DNA of 13,338 nt from an uncultured Bacilli bacterium (lineage in GTDB: Bacteria > Bacillota_I > Bacilli_A > RFN20 > CAG-826). A program made the translations under genes and the position numbers. The notes under the pieces are model-generated. The model was not told the DNA's origin. It ran no database searches and saw only the letters and a program-made list of their open reading frames with translations. The DNA lies in assembly GCA_934133115.1 (NCBI GenBank), contig CAKPAV010000015.1, positions 1 to 13,338 on the forward strand, in the 5' to 3' direction. Shown in pieces: positions 1 to 7,768 of this stretch. Each line of letters starts with the position of its first letter. Positions within the stretch are counted from its first letter, which is position 1.

Positions 1-6
1 AAATAT

Positions 7-39
7 AAAAAAGCACTAGCATCATGTAGCGCTAGTGCT
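7..39 (-). terminator. Intrinsic terminator of the GH3/secreted-protein operon
   Basis: Read on the minus strand, a 9-bp perfect stem (arms at 31-39 and 12-20, AGCACTAGC and its complement) with a 10-base loop is followed at once by a run of six T. It starts 11 bases after the stop codon of the secreted carbohydrate-binding protein. It is the first clear terminator downstream of the GH3 gene, so it probably ends the whole minus-strand run. Confidence 0.9.
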
Positions 40-50
40 AATAGGATTAA

Positions 51-1628
51 TTATTTGACTTCTTGAATTGTTGTTTGACCGAATAATTCGATTTTATCAA
101 AATCTGGGAATTGAGGATTTGCACAATCTTTAGAAATAAATTTAATAGTATTAGTGCCTTGTTCTAATTCAATAATTCCTAATTCTATGGTTACAAAATC
201 GCATTTATATGGCGCATCATGTGACTCATTTTGGTCTTTTGGTAACATTTTGTTATATTCATAAGTTACGCCATTAATGTTAATTTCTACATATTGATGT
301 AGTGGGAAATCCCAAGGCATCATTCTAAATGTTGCTTTCAATAATGCTTTTCCTTTTGCGTTTGCTTCTAGATTAAACATTATATAAGCATTTCCTAAAT
401 TATATACATCTTTGGTGAATGTATTACCATTTTCATCTGTTGATAAAGTTAAAGAACTGCCATCTGCTTTTTTGCGTTCAACGTTATCAGACTCTACTTC
501 AACAACTGTAGTTGTACAATCACATTTATCTTTACAAACAACTTCATCATCGCAAGTTAAATTTTGACATTTGCCGCAAATAGGACAAACACTTAAACAT
601 TTATGAGTATATTCTTCCATGCTAGCAACGCTAGTAAGTGTTATTTTATCAAAGTCAGGACAAGCTGAATATAATCCATCACCATCATTTATAATGAACT
701 TAATTGTGTTATAACCTTTTTTAATATTAATTGTACCTAAATCTAAATTCATGAATGCCCATTCGTTATGTGGTGTTTTATCGTTAGCATTTGTATCTGC
801 TGGTAAATTCTTATTATGTTCATAGTTAACATCATTAATTTCAATGCTAACGTATTTTTTTAATTCAAATACCCATGGCATTTGACGCAATGTGGCATTT
901 AAAGAAGCTTCTCCTGCTGTTGAAGAAATAAATGCAAACTTCAAATAGGCATTACCATAATCTTGTGTATTATCTCTACCATCGCCTGACATGTCTTTAA
1001 CAAATGTTACACCATTATATGTTTCCGTATTAAGTGCTTTTCCATCAGCGGTCATTCTTTCAACATAGTCAGATTCTGCTTCAATCGTTAATTTGTTAAA
1101 GTTATCAGTAACTGATGTAGTTTTGTTAGCAATTTCAACATCATTTACTTTTAAAGTAAGACTAATATTTTTATTAATAAATTCGCTACCTTTATTAAAT
1201 TTAATTGTATAGCAAGTCCAATAATAATCGCCTCTTAATGATGTATCACTAGAAGCAACCTTATTTATGCCATCATAATATAAGGTTTCTCCGTTTGCGC
1301 TTATTCCATAATAAACAACACTAGAACTTACTTCTTTATCATCTTTTCCTTCTACTTTTCTTGAATAATTAATAGTGCTTATATCACCTTTAACTGCAGT
1401 AGCAAATCTTAAGAAATAACTTTCGCTTACTTCATCATAAGCAACTTGAGAAAACATTTTAGAGTATAATAATCCATTATTCTCACTTGCTTTACGCACA
1501 TGATTTAGTGTTACATAGTCTTCATTATCTAATAATGTAGTTTCTTTAAAGTCTTTATTAGTTTTATTTACTACTCCTAAAGATAATAATGAAGCACTTA
1601 ATAAAAGATATCCAAATATTTTTTTCAT
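51..1628 (-). CDS. Secreted protein with two CBM6/35-like modules joined by a Cys-rich module
   Basis: A 525-residue exported protein with no catalytic domain that I can recognise. Residues 1 to about 20 (MKKIFGYLLLSASLLSLG) form a signal peptide. Residues about 23-178 are an unassigned, probably beta-rich region. Residues about 179-338 and 372-519 are galactose-binding-like carbohydrate modules: each opens with an E-[AV]-E-S-D-x-V-E-R motif, carries MPWxF in the middle and closes with PDFDKI. Residues 342-371 hold a His/8-Cys module (HxC, CPxCGKC, KCxC). No LPXTG motif, dockerin or SLH domain is seen, so it may be released or bind the surface through its modules. The ATG at 1628 is preferred over the in-frame GTG at 1637, because AGGTGA sits five bases before the ATG and the shorter start gives a proper signal peptide. 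That ribosome site overlaps the stop codon of the 39-aa gene upstream, which implies translational coupling. The second module is very close to the second tail module of the GH3 enzyme. The carbohydrate-binding role is inferred from fold-level motifs; the ligand is unknown. Confidence 0.8.
   Translation of the reverse strand: MKKIFGYLLLSASLLSLGVVNKTNKDFKETTLLDNEDYVTLNHVRKASENNGLLYSKMFSQVAYDEVSESYFLRFATAVKGDISTINYSRKVEGKDDKEVSSSVVYYGISANGETLYYDGINKVASSDTSLRGDYYWTCYTIKFNKGSEFINKNISLTLKVNDVEIANKTTSVTDNFNKLTIEAESDYVERMTADGKALNTETYNGVTFVKDMSGDGRDNTQDYGNAYLKFAFISSTAGEASLNATLRQMPWVFELKKYVSIEINDVNYEHNKNLPADTNANDKTPHNEWAFMNLDLGTINIKKGYNTIKFIINDGDGLYSACPDFDKITLTSVASMEEYTHKCLSVCPICGKCQNLTCDDEVVCKDKCDCTTTVVEVESDNVERKKADGSSLTLSTDENGNTFTKDVYNLGNAYIMFNLEANAKGKALLKATFRMMPWDFPLHQYVEININGVTYEYNKMLPKDQNESHDAPYKCDFVTIELGIIELEQGTNTIKFISKDCANPQFPDFDKIELFGQTTIQEVK
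235..260. repeat. 26-base exact repeat shared with 3074-3099
   Basis: The 26 bases at 235-260 are identical to 3074-3099. Both encode the same strand of a carbohydrate-binding module (around YNKMLPKD), one in the secreted protein and one in the GH3 tail. A degenerate third copy lies near 2519-2544. Identity at the DNA level, including silent positions, points to recent duplication or gene conversion between the two genes. Confidence 0.85.
516..605 (-). repeat. Cys-rich linker module (secreted-protein copy)
   Basis: Encodes 30 residues starting HxC, then CPICGKC and ending CKDKCDC, with eight cysteines and one histidine. It has the same pattern as the four copies in the GH3 tail and likewise sits directly before a carbohydrate-binding module. 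Because it is extracellular, disulfide pairing or metal binding are both possible; the sequence does not decide between them. Confidence 0.85.
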
Positions 1629-1637
1629 ATTGTTCAC

Positions 1638-1757
1638 CTACATTTCTTCGTCATATCCACCAGTGATTTCATTATTTTCCACGGCGGATACTAATATAAC
1701 ATCTTCTAAAACTATTTTTATTTCGTCTATTTTAGGTTCGACATATTTCTTTTTCAT
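1638..1757 (-). CDS. Small 39-residue peptide, unrecognised function
   Basis: The ORF runs ATG to TAG and encodes 39 residues: it begins MKKKYVEPKIDEIKIVLEDV and ends ITGGYDEEM. A strong ribosome site (AGAAGGA) lies seven bases before the ATG. The gene starts 19 bases after the GH3 stop codon, and its TAG lies inside the ribosome site of the secreted-protein gene, so all three are probably co-translated. It has no signal peptide, membrane segment or cysteine; it is acidic towards the C terminus and has a Gly-Gly pair near the end. From memory, small proteins of the pattern Y-x-x-P near the N terminus, then D-V-I-x-x-S, then a Gly-rich acidic tail recur in gut Firmicutes next to surface or export genes, but their function is not known to me. 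It might be a signal, a modified-peptide precursor or an accessory factor. Translation is well supported by the ribosome site and spacing; any role is speculation. Confidence 0.75.
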   Translation of the reverse strand: MKKKYVEPKIDEIKIVLEDVILVSAVENNEITGGYDEEM

Positions 1758-1776
1758 AAATTTTTCCTTCTTTCTT

Positions 1777-4700
1777 TTAGACGTTTTTTTCAATTATATT
1801 GGCATTACCATATAATTCGATTTTATCCATCATTAATCCTTGCCATCCTTTAGCTTGGAATGTGATAGTATTGTCGCCTGAATTTAGATGAATAACACCT
1901 AACTTGATTCTTACAAAGTATTCAGCCCAATGATTATCTTCTAATGATTCATCTTTTAAGGCTTTTTCACTTTCATAAGTAATTGTTTCGCCATTAACTA
2001 TTAAATCAAATTGCTCGTTTAAGGCATAGTCAATATATTTTTTAGGTGTTACATAAGCATATATTGCAACATCTATGTCTTGATTAGAATTAATATTGAA
2101 TGTGAAACTTGAACCACCATTATCATTTTCAACCTTAATGTAACCTGTATTAGTGGCTTCATAATTACCTCTACTTACTCCACCCCATTTTGGTTCAGTT
2201 GCTTGAGTAATAGTTACGCTACTAGACTCAGCTTCTAAAGTTGTTATTTTGCATTCACATTTATCCTTACAATTGATAGGATCTTGACAATTCAAATCTT
2301 GACATTTTCCGCATTCTGGACACTTGCTTTCGCAAACATGGGTATATTCACTTACTTCAGTTGGACCAGTAAGGGTGATTTTATCAAAATCAGGACATTG
2401 AGGATAAGATCCTTCAATAACGGTGAATTTAATGATATTTACACCTTTTACTAAGTTGATTTCTCCAATAGATACACTAGCGAAACTGCATTCATTTGGA
2501 TTTGTATGTGTTTCATCACTATCTTTTGGTAATATTTTATTATAGACATATTCTTCGCCATTAATTGTAATGCCTACATATTTATGAAGTTCAAATCCCC
2601 AAGGTAAGGAACGAACTGTTAATGAAAGAATTACTTTAGATTCTTCGCTAGAATTAAAGATGAATGATAATGTCGCTCCGCCATTGCCGTTTAAATCTTT
2701 GACATAGGTAATACCTTTTTCTTCATCAGTGGCAATGTTAAGTTCTTTTCCATCTTTTGTTTTACGTTCAACAAAACTAGATTCAGCTTCAATTGAAGTG
2801 TTTTTACATTCGCACTTTTCTTTACAAACAATATTTGTACAGTCTTTATCTAAACACTTTCCGCATAATGGACATTTACTTTCGCAAGTATGATTGACTT
2901 CATTGATAGCAATGCTTCCTAATAAAGAAATTTTATCAAGGTCAGGGCATTGAGGATATGAGCCATCTTTAACATAGATTGTAATATCATTTAAGCCTTC
3001 TTTTAATTCAATGATACCAATATCAACTGTTACAAAGTCACATTTTGAAGGTTGATCATGTGTTTCATCTTCATCTTTTGGTAACATTTTGTTATATTCG
3101 TATTCTTCGTTATTAACTTTAATACCAACATATTGATGAAGAGGGAATGCCCAAGGCATACTTCTAAATGTCGCTTTTAGCATTGCTTTACCATCTTCTT
3201 TAGATTCGACTTTAAAGCTTATTCTTGCATTAGCGTTACCATTCAAATCTTTAACAAAACTAATGCCTTTTTCTTCGTCAACTCCGATATTTAATGGTTT
3301 ATCATCGCTTGTTTTGCGTTCGACATATTCAGACTCGGCTTCAATACTAATTGAGTTACAAGTACATTTGTCTTTACAAACAATTGGATCATCACAATCT
3401 TTATTTGTACATTTTCCACATATTGGACACTTACTATGGCATAAGTGTTGATATTCATTAATAACACTATTGGAAATTAATGTAATTTTATCAAAGTTAG
3501 GACATTGTCCACCGGCTTTTTCGCCAACTTCGAATGTAATAACATTTAATCCTTCATTAATTTCAAAGTTACGAATATCGAATGATTGGAAATCACCTTT
3601 TCCGTCACTGCCATCATCACTATGATAGTCACCATTTTCCACTGTTCCTTTAAGCGTTTGTTCGTAATCGATTTTTTCACCATTTATATAAACATTTACG
3701 AACTCATCAATATCAAAACTCCAAGGTCTTCTTCTAATAGTGGCATTTAGTAAAGCTCTTCCTTTTTGATTAGCCAAGAATTTAAAGTTAAGTTTTGCGC
3801 CACTATTACCATCTAAGCCGCCAATATAAGAAAGATCTCTTTCTTCATCTTTTCCAACATGCATATTACCCCATAAAGCTTTACCATCAATTCTTTCGAC
3901 ATATTCAGATTCAGCTTCAATGGTTATTGTTGTACATTTACATTTAATAGCGCATGCGGGCTTATCACAAGTTAAGTCTATACAATTACCACATACTGGG
4001 CAATGGTGATTACATATATGTACTTCGCCATTACCTTGATATCCTTTTAATGCTGGATCTTTAGCAAAGAATTTAGCAGAAGCAATAATTGTACTAACTA
4101 TAAATACAAATGCTAAACTTCCAGCCGTGATTGCATTTAATTTTTTAATAGTTAATTTTGGCTTTTTTTTCTTTTTTTCTTTGTCATCATTATTATCATT
4201 AGGACTATTTGATGTTTCATTAACTACTTTTTTATTATTTATACTGCTATTAATATTGGTATTATTACCATTATCAGTATTTCCTTCTATAGCAAGAATA
4301 TTTTTAGCTTTAAATACAAAACTTAATATTGCCATGGCTAATGATAAGACCAAAGCCACAATCATTAGAGTTGTTAATAAATTAAGTGTTGATTGCCACC
4401 ATGGTGTTATTTTTACCATCTTTGTATTAACAGTTACACCATTAATCGCAGCACTATGAAGTTGAGTATATAAGACACGATGGCAAGCTTCACGTAAAGC
4501 AAGCATTACTGTTGGGTTGTTTTTACTATCATCTAGCATTGTTTCGGAACCACGTGACATCCAAACATCGTTTCCCGCTACTAAGCCTTCTGCTATAGCC
4601 CATTTATCTTCCATGTGTGGCGTAATAGCAGCGCCAGAGCAAGCATCAGTTTCAACAACACCAATGAATCCCCATTCTTTTCTTAATATGTCAGTAAGTA

Positions 4701-7700
4701 AGCCTTTATGTCTTCCTGTCCAGGTAGTGCCAATACGATTAAACGCTGACATTAAACCATTCATTCCACCTTCACGAACACCTATTTCAAATACTTTTAA
4801 GTATACTTCTCTAGCGCTTTGCTCATTAAAGAATGTGGCAACACCATATCTATTAGTTTCTTGATCGTTAAATGCAAAGTGTTTAGAACAAACAATAATA
4901 CCACGATTATTCATGCCTTTTACTTGACTTGCAAGCATTTTGCCACCTAATACGCCATCTTCTGAATAATACTCAAAGTTACGGCCAGAATATAAACTAC
5001 GATGGATGTTTCCGCCAGGTGCATAAACAAGAGAATAACCAGCATGCAATGCTTCATGAGCGTAAGCATCACCTAAATTTTTAACTAATTCTTCATTAAA
5101 ACTTGCAGCACTCATTACTGGTGAAGGGAAAGCGTATTTAGTAATATAAATACCTTGAGGTCCATCAGTAGCTTTTAGTCCAGGAGCGCCAATACTTTCC
5201 GCACCTGCTAAGAAGCCCATACCATAATTCATCATGATGACTTGCTCTTTGTAAGACATTTGATTTAATAAATCTTCCCATAATGGGTCGTTATATTCTA
5301 ACTCTTCCATCATTGCAAGATTTAAAGCACCAACTGATGAAGTAACTGTTTCATATTTTGGCATTTTATCATCTTTATTAACTTCTACTTCATGACCATA
5401 TTGCATATCATAAACCATTGTGTCGTTTTTACATTCTAATTTAACTTCACTTAATGGATATGTACCTTGCCAATCTTTACGTGATAAGTAAGTGATGCTT
5501 TGATCATCTTTTGTTCCACTATATAAATTTAAATCGGCATTTTCAAATCTATTAGTAATTTGTTCGCCAGTTTCTGAAGTTGCATAAGTTGTATAATCAT
5601 CTTCGTTAATAGTGATTTTATATGTCATATTAACGTCACCAACACTATCCATACGATTATTAGTATTAGTAGGATTATATCCTTTTGCAGCTAGAACATT
5701 GTTTAAAGCATCATGTGCATCAGTGCCAATACTTAAGTAATAATTACCTTTTTCTAAAATATAAGTCTTTTTACCATAAGCATCATAAGTACGTAAATCT
5801 TCTTTATCAATTTCTACTTTTAATGTTTGTGCTTCACTATTAACTTCAAGGATATTAGTTTTAGCGAAACCAACTAATTCAATCGCAGATTTTTCTACAT
5901 TGTTTGCTTGATCATATTCCGTATATGGTTTAGACAAATATACTTGAAGAGTATCTTTTCCAACATATTTATCACCAATGTTTTTAATATCAAGGGTAAC
6001 AATATATTTATCATCAGATTCGCTAAATGTTGGATTTGCTCTTTCAAATTCGGTATAAGATAAACCATAACCAAATGGGAAAGCTACTTCGTTTTTATAG
6101 TTCCAAGAGGTACCATCAAAACTACCATTACTTCCACTAGCGTTATAGCGATCTAAGACATAATCTTCATAACGAGTTTCAAAATATTTATAACCGACAT
6201 AAATTCCTTCTTGATAAGCAATATATTTTAAGTTATGTGTTTGATAATAGTATTTATATTCATCATTTAAATAAGGAATATCTTTTAATCTTTCTTTGAT
6301 ATCATCATTTGTCCAAGTGTAATCACCGAAGTTGGCGTTACTTGGGGCAAGATGGTTATTCATTAATAATGTATCAGGAGCATGACCAGACATTACATAA
6401 TTAGAATTAGATAATACATCCGCTACTTGAACTAAAGATTCACTTCCACCAATGCCAGTCCATACACAAGCATCAATTGCGTATTTATCTTTGACAATTT
6501 CTTTACATTGTAATGGATTAGCGGTGTTAAGTAACAAGACAATTTTCTTAACTTTTCCTTGAGCTTTCTTTTCTGCTAGTTTATTAAGAATTTCAGCTTC
6601 ATCCTTAGTTAATTCAAGGTGATTCATACCGCCATCGACATCGGTTTCGTTATTTTCAACATTATCGATAATATCTTGGTCTTCACCAGCACGGCGAGAA
6701 ATTACATAAACAGCAGTATCATAAGTTGTGATTGTTTCATTAACAACACTTTCGACTTCTTTCCAAGGGACTTCGTTTACGCAATATACTGGTTTATAGT
6801 TACTATTTGGCCATCTACCAGCATGTAAGCCATAAGCAAAGTTACCTTTTTTAATTGATTCGTCAGTAAAATATTCATATTTTTGATCTAATTTATCATT
6901 AACATCAAATCCACGAGTTTTTAAAGCACTGGACAATTTGCCTTCAGTTGGATCAGCTTTGACTTCACCAGATCCATAGCCACTAACGGCATATTTTCCT
7001 TTAGCGCTAGCGATACCAAATAAAGAAACTTTCTCACCTGTTTGAAGCGGTAAAGCTTCATTATTGTTCCATAATAAAACTGTTCCCTCTACAGCGACTT
7101 GTTCGGAAACTTTTTTGGAGTTTTCGCGCATGGTTTTATTATTTTTGATTGTGGATTTATTACCACTAGAATCAGTTTGATAAATTGGTGTACCATCAGC
7201 ATTTCTTTCAATAAATTCTGAAGAGTATCTTTCCGCTTTTTCTCCTGCTCCTTCTCCAGTTTGTACTTTTACATAAGGATCAACACCAAGTGTTTTGTTA
7301 ATTGGTGCTTCGTTATCTTTAGCAATACTTGATCCTACTCCTAAAAATGTAGAAAGTAATGAGAAAAATATTGTAAGCATAACCCAAACGGAACAAGAAT
7401 AAATTGTTTTTGTTGTTTTTTTGCTATCTTCTTTTTTACTTTCTGAACTGTTTTTTAGACAATATAGAACTAATGTTCCTATAGCAATAACTACGGATAT
7501 TAAAGCAACAACAAATAATAACGTTTGCCACCATGTTTCAAAAATTGTGACAGTCTTATTTGTTTGCGCAGCAATACCACTAGAAATAACATAAGCAATA
7601 ATAATTCCAATTATGCTAAAAAATGCGACAATTCCACTTGCTCCACTAATGATGCCTAGGGGCATCTTGTTTACTTTGTTAAGCAATTGGTTTTTGTTGC

Positions 7701-7710
7701 TAGTCTTCAT
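1777..7710 (-). CDS. Membrane-spanning permuted GH3 glycosidase with Cys-rich/CBM tail
   Basis: A 1977-residue cell-surface family GH3 enzyme, probably a beta-glucosidase or related exo-beta-glycosidase. Order: membrane helices at about 18-43, 62-85 and 105-127; GH3 C-terminal-type sandwich about 195-545; fibronectin III-like domain about 545-690; spacer; GH3 TIM barrel about 805-1080; helix about 1103-1131; Lys-rich loop (about 1176-1189); helix about 1190-1213; then four Cys-rich modules (1231-1259, 1422-1451, 1607-1635, 1791-1820), each followed by a CBM6/35-like module. The domain order is reversed relative to classical GH3, as known for ruminal enzymes such as Ruminococcus albus BglA. 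The expected nucleophile is D1022 (GVVETDA) and the expected acid/base is E343 (RRAGEDQD); the substrate-binding KH pair is K943-H944 and DGP starts at D849, so it looks active. Charge distribution puts the catalytic half and the tail outside and the Lys-rich loop inside. The ATG has AAAGGAGG eight bases upstream. The final module (1821-1977) differs from the other three. The substrate cannot be told. Confidence 0.9.
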   Translation of the reverse strand: MKTSNKNQLLNKVNKMPLGIISGASGIVAFFSIIGIIIAYVISSGIAAQTNKTVTIFETWWQTLLFVVALISVVIAIGTLVLYCLKNSSESKKEDSKKTTKTIYSCSVWVMLTIFFSLLSTFLGVGSSIAKDNEAPINKTLGVDPYVKVQTGEGAGEKAERYSSEFIERNADGTPIYQTDSSGNKSTIKNNKTMRENSKKVSEQVAVEGTVLLWNNNEALPLQTGEKVSLFGIASAKGKYAVSGYGSGEVKADPTEGKLSSALKTRGFDVNDKLDQKYEYFTDESIKKGNFAYGLHAGRWPNSNYKPVYCVNEVPWKEVESVVNETITTYDTAVYVISRRAGEDQDIIDNVENNETDVDGGMNHLELTKDEAEILNKLAEKKAQGKVKKIVLLLNTANPLQCKEIVKDKYAIDACVWTGIGGSESLVQVADVLSNSNYVMSGHAPDTLLMNNHLAPSNANFGDYTWTNDDIKERLKDIPYLNDEYKYYYQTHNLKYIAYQEGIYVGYKYFETRYEDYVLDRYNASGSNGSFDGTSWNYKNEVAFPFGYGLSYTEFERANPTFSESDDKYIVTLDIKNIGDKYVGKDTLQVYLSKPYTEYDQANNVEKSAIELVGFAKTNILEVNSEAQTLKVEIDKEDLRTYDAYGKKTYILEKGNYYLSIGTDAHDALNNVLAAKGYNPTNTNNRMDSVGDVNMTYKITINEDDYTTYATSETGEQITNRFENADLNLYSGTKDDQSITYLSRKDWQGTYPLSEVKLECKNDTMVYDMQYGHEVEVNKDDKMPKYETVTSSVGALNLAMMEELEYNDPLWEDLLNQMSYKEQVIMMNYGMGFLAGAESIGAPGLKATDGPQGIYITKYAFPSPVMSAASFNEELVKNLGDAYAHEALHAGYSLVYAPGGNIHRSLYSGRNFEYYSEDGVLGGKMLASQVKGMNNRGIIVCSKHFAFNDQETNRYGVATFFNEQSAREVYLKVFEIGVREGGMNGLMSAFNRIGTTWTGRHKGLLTDILRKEWGFIGVVETDACSGAAITPHMEDKWAIAEGLVAGNDVWMSRGSETMLDDSKNNPTVMLALREACHRVLYTQLHSAAINGVTVNTKMVKITPWWQSTLNLLTTLMIVALVLSLAMAILSFVFKAKNILAIEGNTDNGNNTNINSSINNKKVVNETSNSPNDNNDDKEKKKKKPKLTIKKLNAITAGSLAFVFIVSTIIASAKFFAKDPALKGYQGNGEVHICNHHCPVCGNCIDLTCDKPACAIKCKCTTITIEAESEYVERIDGKALWGNMHVGKDEERDLSYIGGLDGNSGAKLNFKFLANQKGRALLNATIRRRPWSFDIDEFVNVYINGEKIDYEQTLKGTVENGDYHSDDGSDGKGDFQSFDIRNFEINEGLNVITFEVGEKAGGQCPNFDKITLISNSVINEYQHLCHSKCPICGKCTNKDCDDPIVCKDKCTCNSISIEAESEYVERKTSDDKPLNIGVDEEKGISFVKDLNGNANARISFKVESKEDGKAMLKATFRSMPWAFPLHQYVGIKVNNEEYEYNKMLPKDEDETHDQPSKCDFVTVDIGIIELKEGLNDITIYVKDGSYPQCPDLDKISLLGSIAINEVNHTCESKCPLCGKCLDKDCTNIVCKEKCECKNTSIEAESSFVERKTKDGKELNIATDEEKGITYVKDLNGNGGATLSFIFNSSEESKVILSLTVRSLPWGFELHKYVGITINGEEYVYNKILPKDSDETHTNPNECSFASVSIGEINLVKGVNIIKFTVIEGSYPQCPDFDKITLTGPTEVSEYTHVCESKCPECGKCQDLNCQDPINCKDKCECKITTLEAESSSVTITQATEPKWGGVSRGNYEATNTGYIKVENDNGGSSFTFNINSNQDIDVAIYAYVTPKKYIDYALNEQFDLIVNGETITYESEKALKDESLEDNHWAEYFVRIKLGVIHLNSGDNTITFQAKGWQGLMMDKIELYGNANIIEKNV
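2251..4020 (-). repeat. Four Cys-rich modules alternating with CBM-like modules in the GH3 tail
   Basis: The Cys-rich units are at 3934-4020, 3358-3447, 2806-2892 and 2251-2340. Each is 29-30 residues with H-x-C at the start, CPxCG[KN]C in the middle and [KC]xC at the end, with eight Cys at nearly fixed spacing. The three intervening modules are related: each opens with EAES and a V-E-R motif, has PWxF at mid-length and ends with a DKI motif. The repeat unit is about 165-190 residues. Confidence 0.88.
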
Positions 7711-7732
7711 ATGTTTTTTCCTCCTTTAAGGT

Positions 7733-7757
7733 GGGGGTGCTTAATAATGAAACCCCT
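7733..7757 (-). promoter_or_regulatory. 5' stem-loop in the GH3 leader mRNA
   Basis: On the minus strand AGGGGT (7757-7752) can pair with ACCCC plus a wobble (7738-7733) across a 13-base loop. If the promoter call is right, this hairpin lies within a few bases of the mRNA 5' end and ends about ten bases before the ribosome site. It could stabilise the transcript or affect translation. The stem is short. Confidence 0.4.
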
Positions 7758-7768
7758 ATCAAAAAGTT

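Noticed and set aside
51..200. C-terminal surface anchor (LPXTG, SLH, dockerin) on the secreted protein
   Set aside because: The C terminus is simply the end of a beta-sandwich module (TIQEVK), with no sorting motif, hydrophobic tail or repeats.
516..605. Cys-rich module as a DNA-binding zinc ribbon or rubredoxin
   Set aside because: It lies after a signal peptide or membrane helix and between carbohydrate-binding modules, so it is outside the cell; the CPxCG motif alone does not make it a nucleic-acid or iron protein. Metal binding as such remains possible.
1628..1637. GTG start at 1637 for the secreted protein
   Set aside because: The AGGTGA ribosome site overlaps that GTG, while it lies at a proper distance from the ATG at 1628, which also starts a typical signal peptide (MKKIFGYLLL).
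1630..1815. Plus-strand 61-codon open frame
   Set aside because: It is antisense to the 39-aa peptide gene and the GH3 end, has no ribosome site and is Phe/Ser-rich as expected for antisense of Lys/Asp-rich coding sequence. The minus-strand small gene explains the region better.
2251..4020. CRISPR-like or tandem DNA repeat array
   Set aside because: The periodicity is about 550 bases, lies in frame and is a protein-module repeat; there are no short direct repeats with unique spacers.
3263..6828. Several plus-strand open frames within the GH3 gene (3263-3451, 4127-4459, 4517-4864, 6619-6828)
   Set aside because: All are antisense to strongly supported GH3 domains or helices and have compositions that mirror the sense protein; none has a convincing ribosome site.
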